This document shows positions 1 to 6,460 of a stretch of 7,836 nt of DNA, one piece after another. Source of the stretch: Fidelibacterota bacterium UBA1611 (GTDB lineage: Bacteria; Fidelibacterota; Marinisomatia; Marinisomatales; UBA1611); the NCBI GenBank assembly GCA_002321855.1, contig DCMX01000193.1, positions 1-7,836 of the forward strand, in the 5' to 3' direction. The notes beneath the pieces were generated by a model that was given only the letters and a program-made list of their open reading frames with translations, searched no databases and was not told the DNA's origin. Position 1 is the stretch's first letter, and each line of letters opens with the position of its first letter. The translations under genes and the position numbers were made by a program.

Positions 1-165
1 GCACTGGGCTGGTGCCTACAGAACCCAAACGTTAGCACGGTTATTCTTGGAGCTTCCAACGTTGGTCAGCTTAAAGAAAATTTAAAGACCATGGATTATG
101 TTGGTTCTTTCTCAGATGATTTAATGAACCGGATCGAATCCATTGTGCAGAATATATCAAAATAG
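1..165 (+). CDS. Aldo/keto reductase, C-terminal end (partial)
   Basis: The window opens in frame inside this gene; 54 codons and a TAG stop are visible. The fragment reads ALGWCLQNPNVSTVILGASN followed by VGQLKENLKT. This matches the C-terminal part of aldo/keto reductases of the Kv-beta/YghZ-like group, where a segment like 'LAWCLKNPNVSTVILGAS' supplies residues that bind the 2'-phosphate and adenine side of NADPH, followed by the last helices. Such enzymes are soluble NADPH-dependent carbonyl reductases of about 310-330 residues, so most of the protein, including the Tyr/Lys/His/Asp catalytic site, lies outside the window. The substrate cannot be told from this piece. The gap to elbB is only 14 bases, so the two genes are probably co-transcribed. 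The family call is strong and the subfamily call moderate. Confidence 0.85.
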   Translation, partial: ALGWCLQNPNVSTVILGASNVGQLKENLKTMDYVGSFSDDLMNRIESIVQNISK

Positions 166-169
166 GATA

Positions 170-176
170 GGGGGTC
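170..176 (+). promoter_or_regulatory. Shine-Dalgarno site of elbB
   Basis: A purine-rich run (GGGGG after GGATA) lies a few bases upstream of the ATG at 180 and inside the 14-base gap after the aldo/keto reductase stop. It supports the chosen elbB start and co-translation of the two genes from one mRNA. Confidence 0.5.
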
Positions 177-179
177 ATC

Positions 180-839
180 ATGCCAAAAGTAGGAGTCGTA
201 TTAGCGGGTTGTGGACACCAGGACGGAGCGGAGATCCATGAATCTGTTTTAACCTTATTGGCACTTGATAAAGCCGGAGCAGATGTTTTAATCATGGCTC
301 CGGACATGAACCAGTTTCATGTAGTTAATCATTTGAATGGGAACGAAATGACAACATCCCGCAATATTTTGGTGGAATCAGCACGAATCGCAAGAGGTGA
401 TATTGTTGATGTGGCAACGGTTAGTGGTCATCAGTTGGATGCACTGATCTTTCCCGGTGGAACAGGAATGGCAAAGAATATATTCGATTATGCCATGTCA
501 GGTTCGAATTGTACCATAATTTCTGATGTTCAACGGTTAGTAGTAGAGATCCTAGAAGCAGACAAACCGTTGGGAGCTATTTGTATTGCCCCGGTCATGG
601 TAGCAAAGGTTTTAGAATATCTTGGACGCTCAGGTAAGGTCACCGGTGGTTGCAATGCAGAAATTTCCGATGATATTCAACTGATGGGTATTACTACAGA
701 ACAGGCTACGGCAGTTGATATTGTTCTTGATGAAAAGAATAAAATAGTGACAACGCCAGCTTATGTGGAAGCGAAGTCTATCAAAGAAGCAGCAGCAGGG
801 ATCGAGAAATTGGTTAATAAGGTATTAGAAATGATATAG
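180..839 (+). CDS. elbB: ElbB / ES1-family glyoxalase-like protein (DJ-1/PfpI superfamily)
   Basis: This 219-residue protein has nearly the length of E. coli ElbB (about 217) and aligns along its whole length from memory. Visible landmarks are VGVVLAGCGHQDGAEIHE at residues 4-21, APDMNQFHVVNHLNG at 40-54, RNILVESARIARGDI at 61-75, the LIFPGGTGMAKN turn at 89-100, the nucleophile-elbow segment LGAICIAP with Cys135 as the expected catalytic cysteine, and IVTTPAYVEAKSIKEAAAGI near the C-terminus. The family belongs to the class I glutamine amidotransferase-like/DJ-1 fold. E. coli ElbB has been reported to have weak glyoxalase activity converting glyoxal to glycolate, and the name reflects an older link to isoprenoid synthesis; the physiological role is unsettled. 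It is cytoplasmic, with no signal peptide. It follows an aldo/keto reductase, so the pair may handle reactive carbonyls; that is inference. It converges on the toast_rack gene with 5 bases between stops. Confidence 0.92.
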   Translation: MPKVGVVLAGCGHQDGAEIHESVLTLLALDKAGADVLIMAPDMNQFHVVNHLNGNEMTTSRNILVESARIARGDIVDVATVSGHQLDALIFPGGTGMAKNIFDYAMSGSNCTIISDVQRLVVEILEADKPLGAICIAPVMVAKVLEYLGRSGKVTGGCNAEISDDIQLMGITTEQATAVDIVLDEKNKIVTTPAYVEAKSIKEAAAGIEKLVNKVLEMI

Positions 840-844
840 ATAGA

Positions 845-1735
845 TCAGTTTTTTTCCACATCCACATCCACATCCACAGATCCTAACCCAACCGATATTT
901 CTCCTTCTATAGTAGACCAGCGTTCATGCCAGTCTTTACTCTCATAGTGTCCATTACCTTTGGATACCAGTCCCCGTACATCAATTGAACTGAGTAAACC
1001 ACTATCCACTGTCAGTTTAATATTTACATGATCGGGAAGCAATAATTCCAGTGATCCTAGTCCAACGCTTATGTTTAAATTTGTGTCTTGATCGAGATCT
1101 CCTGTAAAGTCTATATTGGCCGACCCCAGTCCTACATCAATGATATATTTTGATGAATTTAAATTACCAAGCCCCTTTCCATCATAATCAGATATACCTG
1201 TGGAGATCTCCACTATGTCGCAATCGATTCGATTCGGTTTGGAGACTTTCATTCGAACATCACTCAATCCGCAGTCCATCTTAAATTGTGAGATTCTCAA
1301 ATTAGTGAGGTCCAGTTCAGCTTCTCCCAGTCCGAAGTCCAGATGCATATCTGTGGCGATACGTGTGGGCATTTTAAAATTTATTTTATAATTATTATCA
1401 TCCTTGTTGATATTTAGATCATCCATGGAAAAATTGCCATTATCATTACCAAATCTCATATCTGCTTTTATATCAACAATTAATTTGGCAATGTTATTTT
1501 GGGATGTTAATGAAACATTAGGTGCCATTAAACTTTTATCATAATCAATAGATCCTGTTAAAATATATCTTCTCTGTCCAGGACCCAGATTAAGCTTACC
1601 GATACCAAAATTTATATACGCTCGGAAAGAATCAAATTTTTTTAGATTGTACTGATAATCTTTCTTTTTACGTTGGCTTTCTCCTGTGGCCAAAAGACTT
1701 GCGATCAGAGTAATTGCTATAAGAATATGTTTCAT
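845..1735 (-). CDS. Exported toast_rack / LiaF-like beta-repeat protein
   Basis: This 296-residue protein begins with a signal peptide (MKHILIAITLIASLLATGES; likely signal peptidase I cleavage after about residue 18-19). No lipobox cysteine, later membrane helix or enzyme motif is visible. The mature part consists of short beta strands carrying a recurring Gly-Leu/Ile-Gly motif: FGIGKLNL (43-50), FGLGEAEL (134-141), CGLSDVRM (155-162), VGLGSANI (201-208), VGLGSLEL (225-232) and VGLGSVDV (282-289). This pattern is typical of the toast_rack/DUF2154 and LiaF C-terminal-like families, found in envelope-stress loci and in many uncharacterised exported proteins. It lies 66 bases downstream of the DUF4097 gene on the same strand, so joint expression is likely. 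The start is chosen by the signal peptide; no Shine-Dalgarno is visible before it. The C-terminus ends in a Val-Asp run encoded by a hexanucleotide repeat. Biochemical function is unknown; a structural or scaffolding role in the envelope is inferred. Confidence 0.8.
   Translation of the reverse strand: MKHILIAITLIASLLATGESQRKKKDYQYNLKKFDSFRAYINFGIGKLNLGPGQRRYILTGSIDYDKSLMAPNVSLTSQNNIAKLIVDIKADMRFGNDNGNFSMDDLNINKDDNNYKINFKMPTRIATDMHLDFGLGEAELDLTNLRISQFKMDCGLSDVRMKVSKPNRIDCDIVEISTGISDYDGKGLGNLNSSKYIIDVGLGSANIDFTGDLDQDTNLNISVGLGSLELLLPDHVNIKLTVDSGLLSSIDVRGLVSKGNGHYESKDWHERWSTIEGEISVGLGSVDVDVDVEKN
855..878. repeat. Four tandem copies of TCCACA (coding-strand TGTGGA)
   Basis: Four perfect hexamers lie inside the 3' end of the toast_rack gene and encode the VDVDVDV tail. 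Because the unit is six bases, copy-number change would lengthen or shorten the tail without a frameshift. Confidence 0.85.
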
Positions 1736-1783
1736 AAGATAGAAAACAGGCAGTGATACAGGTAGTTTAATATTACAAGCAGT

Positions 1784-1798
1784 CGATTAAATTAATCG
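1784..1798. repeat. Perfect AT-rich palindrome between the two exported-protein genes
   Basis: CGATTAA and TTAATCG flank a single central A, giving 7-base arms. The site lies 3 bases beyond the DUF4097 stop codon and about 49 bases upstream of the toast_rack start. It has no following T run, so it is not an intrinsic terminator. It could be a dimeric regulator operator, a small mRNA-end hairpin or chance. Confidence 0.4.
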
Positions 1799-1801
1799 GT
1801 G

Positions 1802-3043
1802 TTAATTCTTTTTAATGGTTATAGGTCCATTCGAGCTTTTTATGGAACATTGGACAATTCCATTTTTTATTTTTCCTACACCATGTATCCGGTCTGGAAG
1901 AATCTTTACTTCCATTGGTATATAAGACGTTATAGCATAAGGGGATTGCATATCCATTGCTTCTGCATCAATAGTGATGGGAAGTCCATCAGGAACTACT
2001 ATGGTGATCTCTCCGGCAGACGTTTCTAAATCAATAGTATGATCTTTCATTGATGAGTCATAAGCTTTTTCAACTTCAATATTCCCACTGGATGTAAAAG
2101 CCTTAATAGCACCAAAAATATTTTTACCATGGATTCCCCCAATTGATGTATTACAAATAGTATTCCCGTAAATATTTTCCAACTCTATATCTCCGGATGA
2201 TGTACCAACACTTATATTCCCACGGATGTTCTTAAGAGATATTTGCCCACTATTGATCCTTCCGATCAGGTTAGAATTCAGAGTTCGGGCTGTTAGGTTT
2301 CCCCCATTAATTTGAACGGAAATGGTATCGCCTTCAATGGATTCTATATTTATGTTACCACCACTTATTATCGCTTTTATGTTTCCTTTCAATTCAACGA
2401 TGTTCAAATCTCCAGCCGAATTGAATGCATTAACAATCCCTCTTGATTGAGTTATGTGGATATTTCCACCCGATGTATGTAGGTCCAATACTCCATCACT
2501 ATGATTAGCGTTAATATTTCCTCCATCTGTATACGCACTGATTATACCTGATAATTGTTCCAGCTCAATATCACCACCCCTTGTCCTTAGCTCAATTTGT
2601 CCACGGATCTTTCTTATGTGGTTATCACCGCCCGCGGATTCTATTGTTATGTTCGTGTTAAAGGGAAGATGAATTCTAAAACGAGATTGTATTCTATTCT
2701 GATATCTATGGCCTATCCTTTTGATCTCCACGATTTTATCAGTTTCAATATGGAATACCTGAATTTGATTTTTTTCAAGCATATTGATTGCGTTCTTATT
2801 GCTCATAGCCTGGATAACACGTTCAATGATTAAATATGTACCAGAACCTGGGTGGCCAAGGATATCTATATCTCCTTTTATGTCGCTCATGATACATGAG
2901 TAAGAACCATTATCAGGGATATCATCGAAAGTATACTCCACAGCGGATCTATAAGTGTTACCATCCTGCCATTTAAAACTATCCGATGTTTTCTGACCAA
3001 AAACAGTTGAAACAGATAAAAATATAAAAAAAATATATTTCAT
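1802..3043 (-). CDS. Exported DUF4097-family beta-repeat protein
   Basis: This 413-residue protein has a clear signal peptide (MKYIFFIFLSVSTVFG, cleavage probably before Gln17) and no lipobox or membrane anchor. An N-terminal domain (about 20-135) is followed by roughly ten tandem units of 17-19 residues (about 138-345). These have the pattern Gly-Gly-Asn/Asp-Ile, then a few alternating residues, a Gly, then Ile-x-Ala/Val and Thr-Ser, as in GGNIHITQSRGIVNAFNS and GDIELENIYGNTICNTS. This repeat is characteristic of DUF4097 (the LiaG-like/putative adhesin family), predicted to form a right-handed beta-solenoid-like stack. The last 65 residues (PDGLPITIDAE onward) form a capping region. No catalytic motif is seen. 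The start is supported by AAGGA 7 bases upstream of the ATG. The gene lies 56 bases after mdh and 66 bases before the toast_rack gene, same strand. The name 'adhesin' is only a family label; an envelope structural or sensing role is inferred. Confidence 0.85.
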   Translation of the reverse strand: MKYIFFIFLSVSTVFGQKTSDSFKWQDGNTYRSAVEYTFDDIPDNGSYSCIMSDIKGDIDILGHPGSGTYLIIERVIQAMSNKNAINMLEKNQIQVFHIETDKIVEIKRIGHRYQNRIQSRFRIHLPFNTNITIESAGGDNHIRKIRGQIELRTRGGDIELEQLSGIISAYTDGGNINANHSDGVLDLHTSGGNIHITQSRGIVNAFNSAGDLNIVELKGNIKAIISGGNINIESIEGDTISVQINGGNLTARTLNSNLIGRINSGQISLKNIRGNISVGTSSGDIELENIYGNTICNTSIGGIHGKNIFGAIKAFTSSGNIEVEKAYDSSMKDHTIDLETSAGEITIVVPDGLPITIDAEAMDMQSPYAITSYIPMEVKILPDRIHGVGKIKNGIVQCSIKSSNGPITIKKN

Positions 3044-3069
3044 GGATTTTTCCTTAACTGGGAAGTATC

Positions 3070-3098
3070 CATATCCTTATTCTTAACGATCAGATCAA
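3070..3098 (-). promoter_or_regulatory. Possible weak promoter for the DUF4097 gene
   Basis: On the minus strand a TTGATC (-35-like, 4 of 6 consensus bases) is followed after exactly 17 bases by GATATG (-10-like, 3 of 6). This would start transcription about 20 bases before the DUF4097 ATG, within the 56-base gap after mdh. The match is weak and the gap also lacks a terminator, so read-through from mdh is an equally good explanation. Confidence 0.22.
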
Positions 3099-3099
3099 A

Positions 3100-4035
3100 T
3101 TATAAGCAAGTTTCACTCACCGTTTTTTTCACAACATCCAATGTATTATTCAACATGGATCTTTCGTCCGCATTTAATTTGATTTCAAGGATTTTCTCAA
3201 CACCGCCACAACCAATTACTGTAGGGACACCAATAAAATATCCATCAATCCCAAATTCTCCTTCACAAAGTGCAGCACAGGGAATGACCCGTTTTTTATC
3301 CTTTAGGTATGATTCAGCCATTTCCATTGCACACTGGGCTGGTGCATAGTAGGCGGAGCCATTCCCAAGCAGTTTGACGATCTCTCCGCCAGCAAATCGT
3401 GTACGATCTTCAATCTCGGTTAATCGTTCAGCAGAGACTATGTCCGTGAGTGGCACACCACCTACTGTAGCTAATCGAGTAATGGGGACCATACTGTCTC
3501 CATGACCACCAAGGACCATGCATGTTATATCTTGAACTGAGTACCCTGTTTCCATGGCAATAAAAGTTCGAAAGCGTCCAGAGTCTAATGCGCCGGCCAT
3601 GCCAACGACATTGTTTTTTGAAAAACCTGAGACCTTGTAAAAAGTATAGACCATTGCATCTAAAGGGTTTGATATGACTATTACAAAGGAATCAGGGGCA
3701 TACTCTTTAACATTTTTGGCAACATCCTTCATGATATCCAGGTTGATTGACATTAGATCTTCCCTATCCATCCCTGGTTTCCTGGGAATACCAGCTGTGA
3801 TAACTATGACATCTGAACCTTCAATGTCCTTATAGTCTGATGTGCCGTTAATATTAACATCATATCCATCATGAGGGCGAAGCTGCATAATATCAAGCGC
3901 TTTACCTTTTACTATTCCTTCCATTTTGGGAATATCAAAGATCACAATATCACCCAGTTCTTTTTCCGCGGCGATAAGAGCCAAATTTCCACCAATCTGT
4001 CCTCCCCCAATAAGAGCTATTTTATATCTAGCCAT
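3100..4035 (-). CDS. mdh: Malate dehydrogenase, NAD-dependent (LDH-type)
   Basis: This 311-residue cytoplasmic enzyme interconverts malate and oxaloacetate with NAD(H) in the TCA cycle. The N-terminal Rossmann motif is IALIGGGQIGGNLAL (6-20); Asp34 in VIFDI at the end of the second strand fits NAD preference. The active-site loop GIPRKPGMDRED carries Arg85 and Arg91; Arg85 in the discriminating position marks a malate rather than a lactate dehydrogenase, which has Gln there. Asn123 in ISNPLDA, Asp151 and Arg154 in LDSGRFRTF, and His178 in GGHGDSMVP complete the usual catalytic set. Length is normal for the LDH-like MDH group. The start has GGAG about 8 bases upstream. It lies just past the terminator of the rpmA operon, so it probably has its own promoter, and runs toward the DUF4097 gene without a visible terminator. 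Confidence 0.96.
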   Translation of the reverse strand: MARYKIALIGGGQIGGNLALIAAEKELGDIVIFDIPKMEGIVKGKALDIMQLRPHDGYDVNINGTSDYKDIEGSDVIVITAGIPRKPGMDREDLMSINLDIMKDVAKNVKEYAPDSFVIVISNPLDAMVYTFYKVSGFSKNNVVGMAGALDSGRFRTFIAMETGYSVQDITCMVLGGHGDSMVPITRLATVGGVPLTDIVSAERLTEIEDRTRFAGGEIVKLLGNGSAYYAPAQCAMEMAESYLKDKKRVIPCAALCEGEFGIDGYFIGVPTVIGCGGVEKILEIKLNADERSMLNNTLDVVKKTVSETCL

Positions 4036-4094
4036 GATTATTCTCCATTATTACCATGTAGATGATAAAGAAAGTATGAAAATTACTGTGGAAG

Positions 4095-4118
4095 AAAAAA
4101 CCCCGCGAATACGAGGTT
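4095..4118 (-). terminator. Intrinsic terminator after rpmA
   Basis: On the minus strand AACCTCG and CGGGGTT form a 7-base-pair stem (one G-T wobble) around a 6-base loop, running directly into six Ts whose first two lie in the stem. It begins about 36 bases beyond the rpmA stop codon and ahead of the mdh ribosome binding site. It should end the rng-rplU-rpmA transcript. Confidence 0.75.
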
Positions 4119-4153
4119 GTAAAATAAATGAGAATAATTAATAAATTATTGAA

Positions 4154-4402
4154 TCAAATGACATTAACAATTTTTCGGTCACGTCCTTTTCGACCAAACC
4201 GTACAATACCATCTTTAATCGCAAAAAGAGAGTCGTCATTGGCTCTCCGTACATTCATTCCTGGATGAATCCTTGTCCCTCGTTGTTTAAGGATGATGGT
4301 TCCAGCGAGTATGGATTGTCCGTCACCAACCTTAAGCCCAAGATGTTTGGCGTTGGAATCACGTCCGTTCCTAGAACTTCCTTGACCTTTCTTGTGTGCC
4401 AT
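4154..4402 (-). CDS. rpmA: 50S ribosomal protein bL27
   Basis: This 82-residue protein matches bL27 end to end: MAHKKGQGSSRNGRDSNAK at the N-terminus, LAGTIILKQRGTRIHPGMNV in the centre and a basic C-terminus. bL27 sits near the peptidyl transferase centre, where its basic N-terminal tail approaches the tRNA acceptor ends. The protein begins directly with MAHKK and lacks the Firmicutes-type N-terminal extension cleaved by Prp; accordingly no prp/ysxB-like gene lies between rplU and rpmA. GQGSS replaces the more common GGGST in the tail. Only 2 bases separate it from the rplU stop; the upstream purine stretch (AAGAAAAGAAA) is a poor Shine-Dalgarno, so translational coupling to rplU is likely. 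Confidence 0.97.
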   Translation of the reverse strand: MAHKKGQGSSRNGRDSNAKHLGLKVGDGQSILAGTIILKQRGTRIHPGMNVRRANDDSLFAIKDGIVRFGRKGRDRKIVNVI

Positions 4403-4404
4403 GG

Positions 4405-4770
4405 TTATTTCTTTTCTTGAGGTTTTGCAGATTTTTTAGTAGCAGTTCTTTTTCTATTGGACATATTGATATTTTGAATTTGAATTTCAGTAAACCACTG
4501 TCGGTGACCATTCTTTCGTTGGTAACCTTTTCGCCGTTTTTTCTTGTGAACCAAGATTTTTCTCTCTCGACCATGATTAAGAACAGTTGCAGTAACTTTT
4601 GTCCCAGCTATAGTTGGTGTGCCAAATGTAGCCATTTTACCATCATGAACCATTAGGATTTCGTCAAAAATGAGCTTTTTCCCGGTATCAACAGTTTGTT
4701 TGGGTACGCGCAGCTTTAATCCTTCTTCTGCTTTGAATTGTTTACCTGATATATTGATAATTGCATACAT
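4405..4770 (-). CDS. rplU: 50S ribosomal protein bL21 with basic C-terminal extension
   Basis: The core MYAIINISGKQFKAEEG (1-17) and the conserved HKKKRRKGYQRKNGHRQ (75-91) followed by WFTEIQIQNI identify bL21, which binds 23S rRNA and is nearly always encoded next to rpmA. I place the start at 4770 because the family begins at MYA. A longer in-frame reading to 4821 would add 17 unconserved residues overlapping the end of rng. The protein is 121 residues, about 18 longer than E. coli L21 (103), owing to a Lys/Arg/Ser/Thr-rich tail (SNRKRTATKKSAKPQEKK) that is probably disordered and touches rRNA or the ribosome surface. A modest GAG-TAG Shine-Dalgarno-like stretch precedes the start. The gap from rng is 25 bases, so rng-rplU-rpmA is read as an operon. 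Confidence 0.95.
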   Translation of the reverse strand: MYAIINISGKQFKAEEGLKLRVPKQTVDTGKKLIFDEILMVHDGKMATFGTPTIAGTKVTATVLNHGRERKILVHKKKRRKGYQRKNGHRQWFTEIQIQNINMSNRKRTATKKSAKPQEKK

Positions 4771-4795
4771 ATTTCTACTCAAAAAGTTGGGAAAG

Positions 4796-6343
4796 TTACG
4801 TGCCAGATCTTTCCTTTTCAAGGCTCATCGCCTTGGTCACGTCCTTTCCATCTTTGGTCCGCATAAACCGAAAATCGTCTCTTGCCACATCAGAATTCTG
4901 CTCGATTTTAAGGTGGACGAAGTTTTGCCACATGAGACCCCTCAAAATATTTTTTTTCTCAACGGACATATATTCTGCATTTTCCGGATGTAGTTGAAGC
5001 CGTAGTCGTAGGTCGCGATATCTACTCTTATAACGCCGTAACCAATGGTCTATCCGTGTTATAAGTGTTTCACGAGAGATAATTCGACCTGAACCATGGC
5101 AGGTAGGACATTCTTCGCTCATGGAATCCAATAAACTTAAACGAATCCGTTCCCTGGTCATTTCCAGTAACCCAAATTCGGTTATTGGTGTGACCGCAAC
5201 TTTCGCACGATCCTTACGCAATTCCTTTCGCAGCTCATGGTAGATTTTTTTTCTGTTATCATTTTTTCGCATATCAATAAAATCAATAACGATCAATCCT
5301 GACAAGTCACGAAGTCGAAGTTGACGAGCTACTTCCCGTGCGGCTTCCAAATTTATTTTCAGGGAATTATCCTCGTGAAGTTTTTTACCCACAAACCTTC
5401 CGCTATTTACATCGACAACTACCATTGCTTCTGTTTTTTCTATAATTAAATAGGCACCACTTTTTAGCCATACTTTAGGTCGCATCACTTTTTCGATTTC
5501 TGGTTCAATACCAAAACTCTCAAACAAAGGCAACTTCAGTTTATACTGTTCCAATCTGTCAGCAAGACTTGGAGATATTTCTTCCAAATAACGTTGAGTC
5601 TTTCGGTACAAACGCTTTGAATCGATAATGATTTTTTCAACATCCGGCGTTAAAAGATCTCTGATTACACTGGATGCGGTTTCTAGATCCTCATAAACCA
5701 AAAAAGGGGCGTTTTCATGTTTGGCCCGTTTCTCCATTTTTTGCCAGCTCTCAAAAAGCGATTTGAAATCATTTGTAATGTGTTCTTCGCTTTTTCCTTC
5801 TGCAACTGTTCTGATAATGATTCCTGTATCTTTTTCTTGCAATTTTTTAGCAATTTTTTTTAAGCGTCTTCTTTCAAATTTGTCCCAGATCTTTTTTGAA
5901 ATACCGATATAGTTCTTATGAGGAACCAATACCAATAATCTTCCCGGTAGGGCTATTTCAGTGGTAACACGTGGACCTTTGCCAGCAAATGGTTCTTTGA
6001 TTACTTGAACAAAGATTTCTTGGTTGGTTTGTAGGTCCACTTCGATATTATCGTGTTTATTATTACGATTTCGGTGATTTTCACCACCGATGGGCTCATC
6101 ATCCATGATATAATCTGTATTCCCAATCTCAGAGAATGGAAGAAAAGCATTTACCTCGTACCCAATATCAACGAAGGCGGCCTGCATTCCGGGAAGGACA
6201 TTTTCTACTTTTCCTTTATAAACATTCCCAACCATCCGTTGTTTGTCCTGTCTCTCTATATAGACCTCCACAAGTTGGCTATCCTCTTGGATTGCAATTC
6301 GGGTTTCCCCCATACTCTCATTTATAAAAATTTCCTTTTTCAT
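4796..6343 (-). CDS. rng: Ribonuclease G/E family endoribonuclease
   Basis: This 515-residue protein has RNase G architecture. Residues 1-35 resemble the family N-terminus (IFINES..ETRIAI). An S1 RNA-binding domain follows (about 38-130: GNVYKGKVENVLPGMQAAFV at 39-58) with a polar insertion near 78-105. Next are the RNase H-like and 5'-sensor regions (GPRVTTEIALPGRLLVLVP at 123-141) and the DNase I-like catalytic core, with Asp311 (VVVDVNSGRFVGK) and Asp354 (IVIDFIDMR) as the expected metal ligands. The zinc-link motif CPTCHGSG has Cys412 and Cys415. There is no long C-terminal degradosome scaffold, so it is closer to RNase G than to E. coli RNase E. It cleaves single-stranded AU-rich RNA and probably matures rRNA and decays mRNA. 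An AGG-containing site lies just before the ATG. It leads the rng-rplU-rpmA cluster, an arrangement seen in many bacteria. Confidence 0.95.
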   Translation of the reverse strand: MKKEIFINESMGETRIAIQEDSQLVEVYIERQDKQRMVGNVYKGKVENVLPGMQAAFVDIGYEVNAFLPFSEIGNTDYIMDDEPIGGENHRNRNNKHDNIEVDLQTNQEIFVQVIKEPFAGKGPRVTTEIALPGRLLVLVPHKNYIGISKKIWDKFERRRLKKIAKKLQEKDTGIIIRTVAEGKSEEHITNDFKSLFESWQKMEKRAKHENAPFLVYEDLETASSVIRDLLTPDVEKIIIDSKRLYRKTQRYLEEISPSLADRLEQYKLKLPLFESFGIEPEIEKVMRPKVWLKSGAYLIIEKTEAMVVVDVNSGRFVGKKLHEDNSLKINLEAAREVARQLRLRDLSGLIVIDFIDMRKNDNRKKIYHELRKELRKDRAKVAVTPITEFGLLEMTRERIRLSLLDSMSEECPTCHGSGRIISRETLITRIDHWLRRYKSRYRDLRLRLQLHPENAEYMSVEKKNILRGLMWQNFVHLKIEQNSDVARDDFRFMRTKDGKDVTKAMSLEKERSGT

Positions 6344-6353
6344 TCTTTACCTA

Positions 6354-6366
6354 TTATATGATATAA
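6354..6366. repeat. 13-base palindrome immediately upstream of rng
   Basis: TTATAT and ATATAA flank a central G. On the minus (rng) strand it ends next to the TAGG that begins the ribosome binding site, so it could be an operator or a small hairpin near the translation start. AT-rich palindromes of this size also arise by chance. Confidence 0.35.
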
Positions 6367-6367
6367 A

Positions 6368-6406
6368 CCAGACAGAGGAAGGCACAACATACCAACCACA
6401 GTCTGG
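6368..6406 (-). promoter_or_regulatory. Inverted repeat in the presumed rng leader
   Basis: On the rng strand CCAGAC and GTCTGG form a perfect 6-base-pair stem closing a 27-base U/G-rich loop, about 25 bases upstream of the rng start codon. RNase E/G genes are often autoregulated through cleavage of structured 5' leaders, which makes a leader hairpin plausible here. That use is inference; only the repeat is directly visible. Confidence 0.3.
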
Positions 6407-6460
6407 ATACACTGATTAAATAACTATTCTATTTGTTTTTGTAGGGGCTAAGAAGGAAGG

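Noticed and set aside
840..860. T run after elbB as a possible intrinsic terminator between the convergent genes
   Set aside because: Seven Ts are present but no stable GC-containing stem precedes them on either strand.
3332..3345. 14-base identity (CACTGGGCTGGTGC) between the window start (2-15) and the mdh gene
   Set aside because: It encodes unrelated peptides on opposite strands, has no second copy or flanking structure, and one such match is close to chance in a window of this size.
4771..4821. Upstream in-frame start giving L21 17 extra N-terminal residues
   Set aside because: bL21 proteins begin at MYAIINISGKQF; the extra residues are unlike the family and overlap the coding end of rng.
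4396..4997. Several + strand open frames across the rplU and rng ends
   Set aside because: They are antisense to clear conserved genes, have no family resemblance and no ribosome binding site; they are shadows.
6353..6358. TATAAT on the minus strand as the -10 box of rng
   Set aside because: It would place the transcription start within the ribosome binding site and has no -35 at 16-18 bases; it is better explained as part of the AT palindrome.
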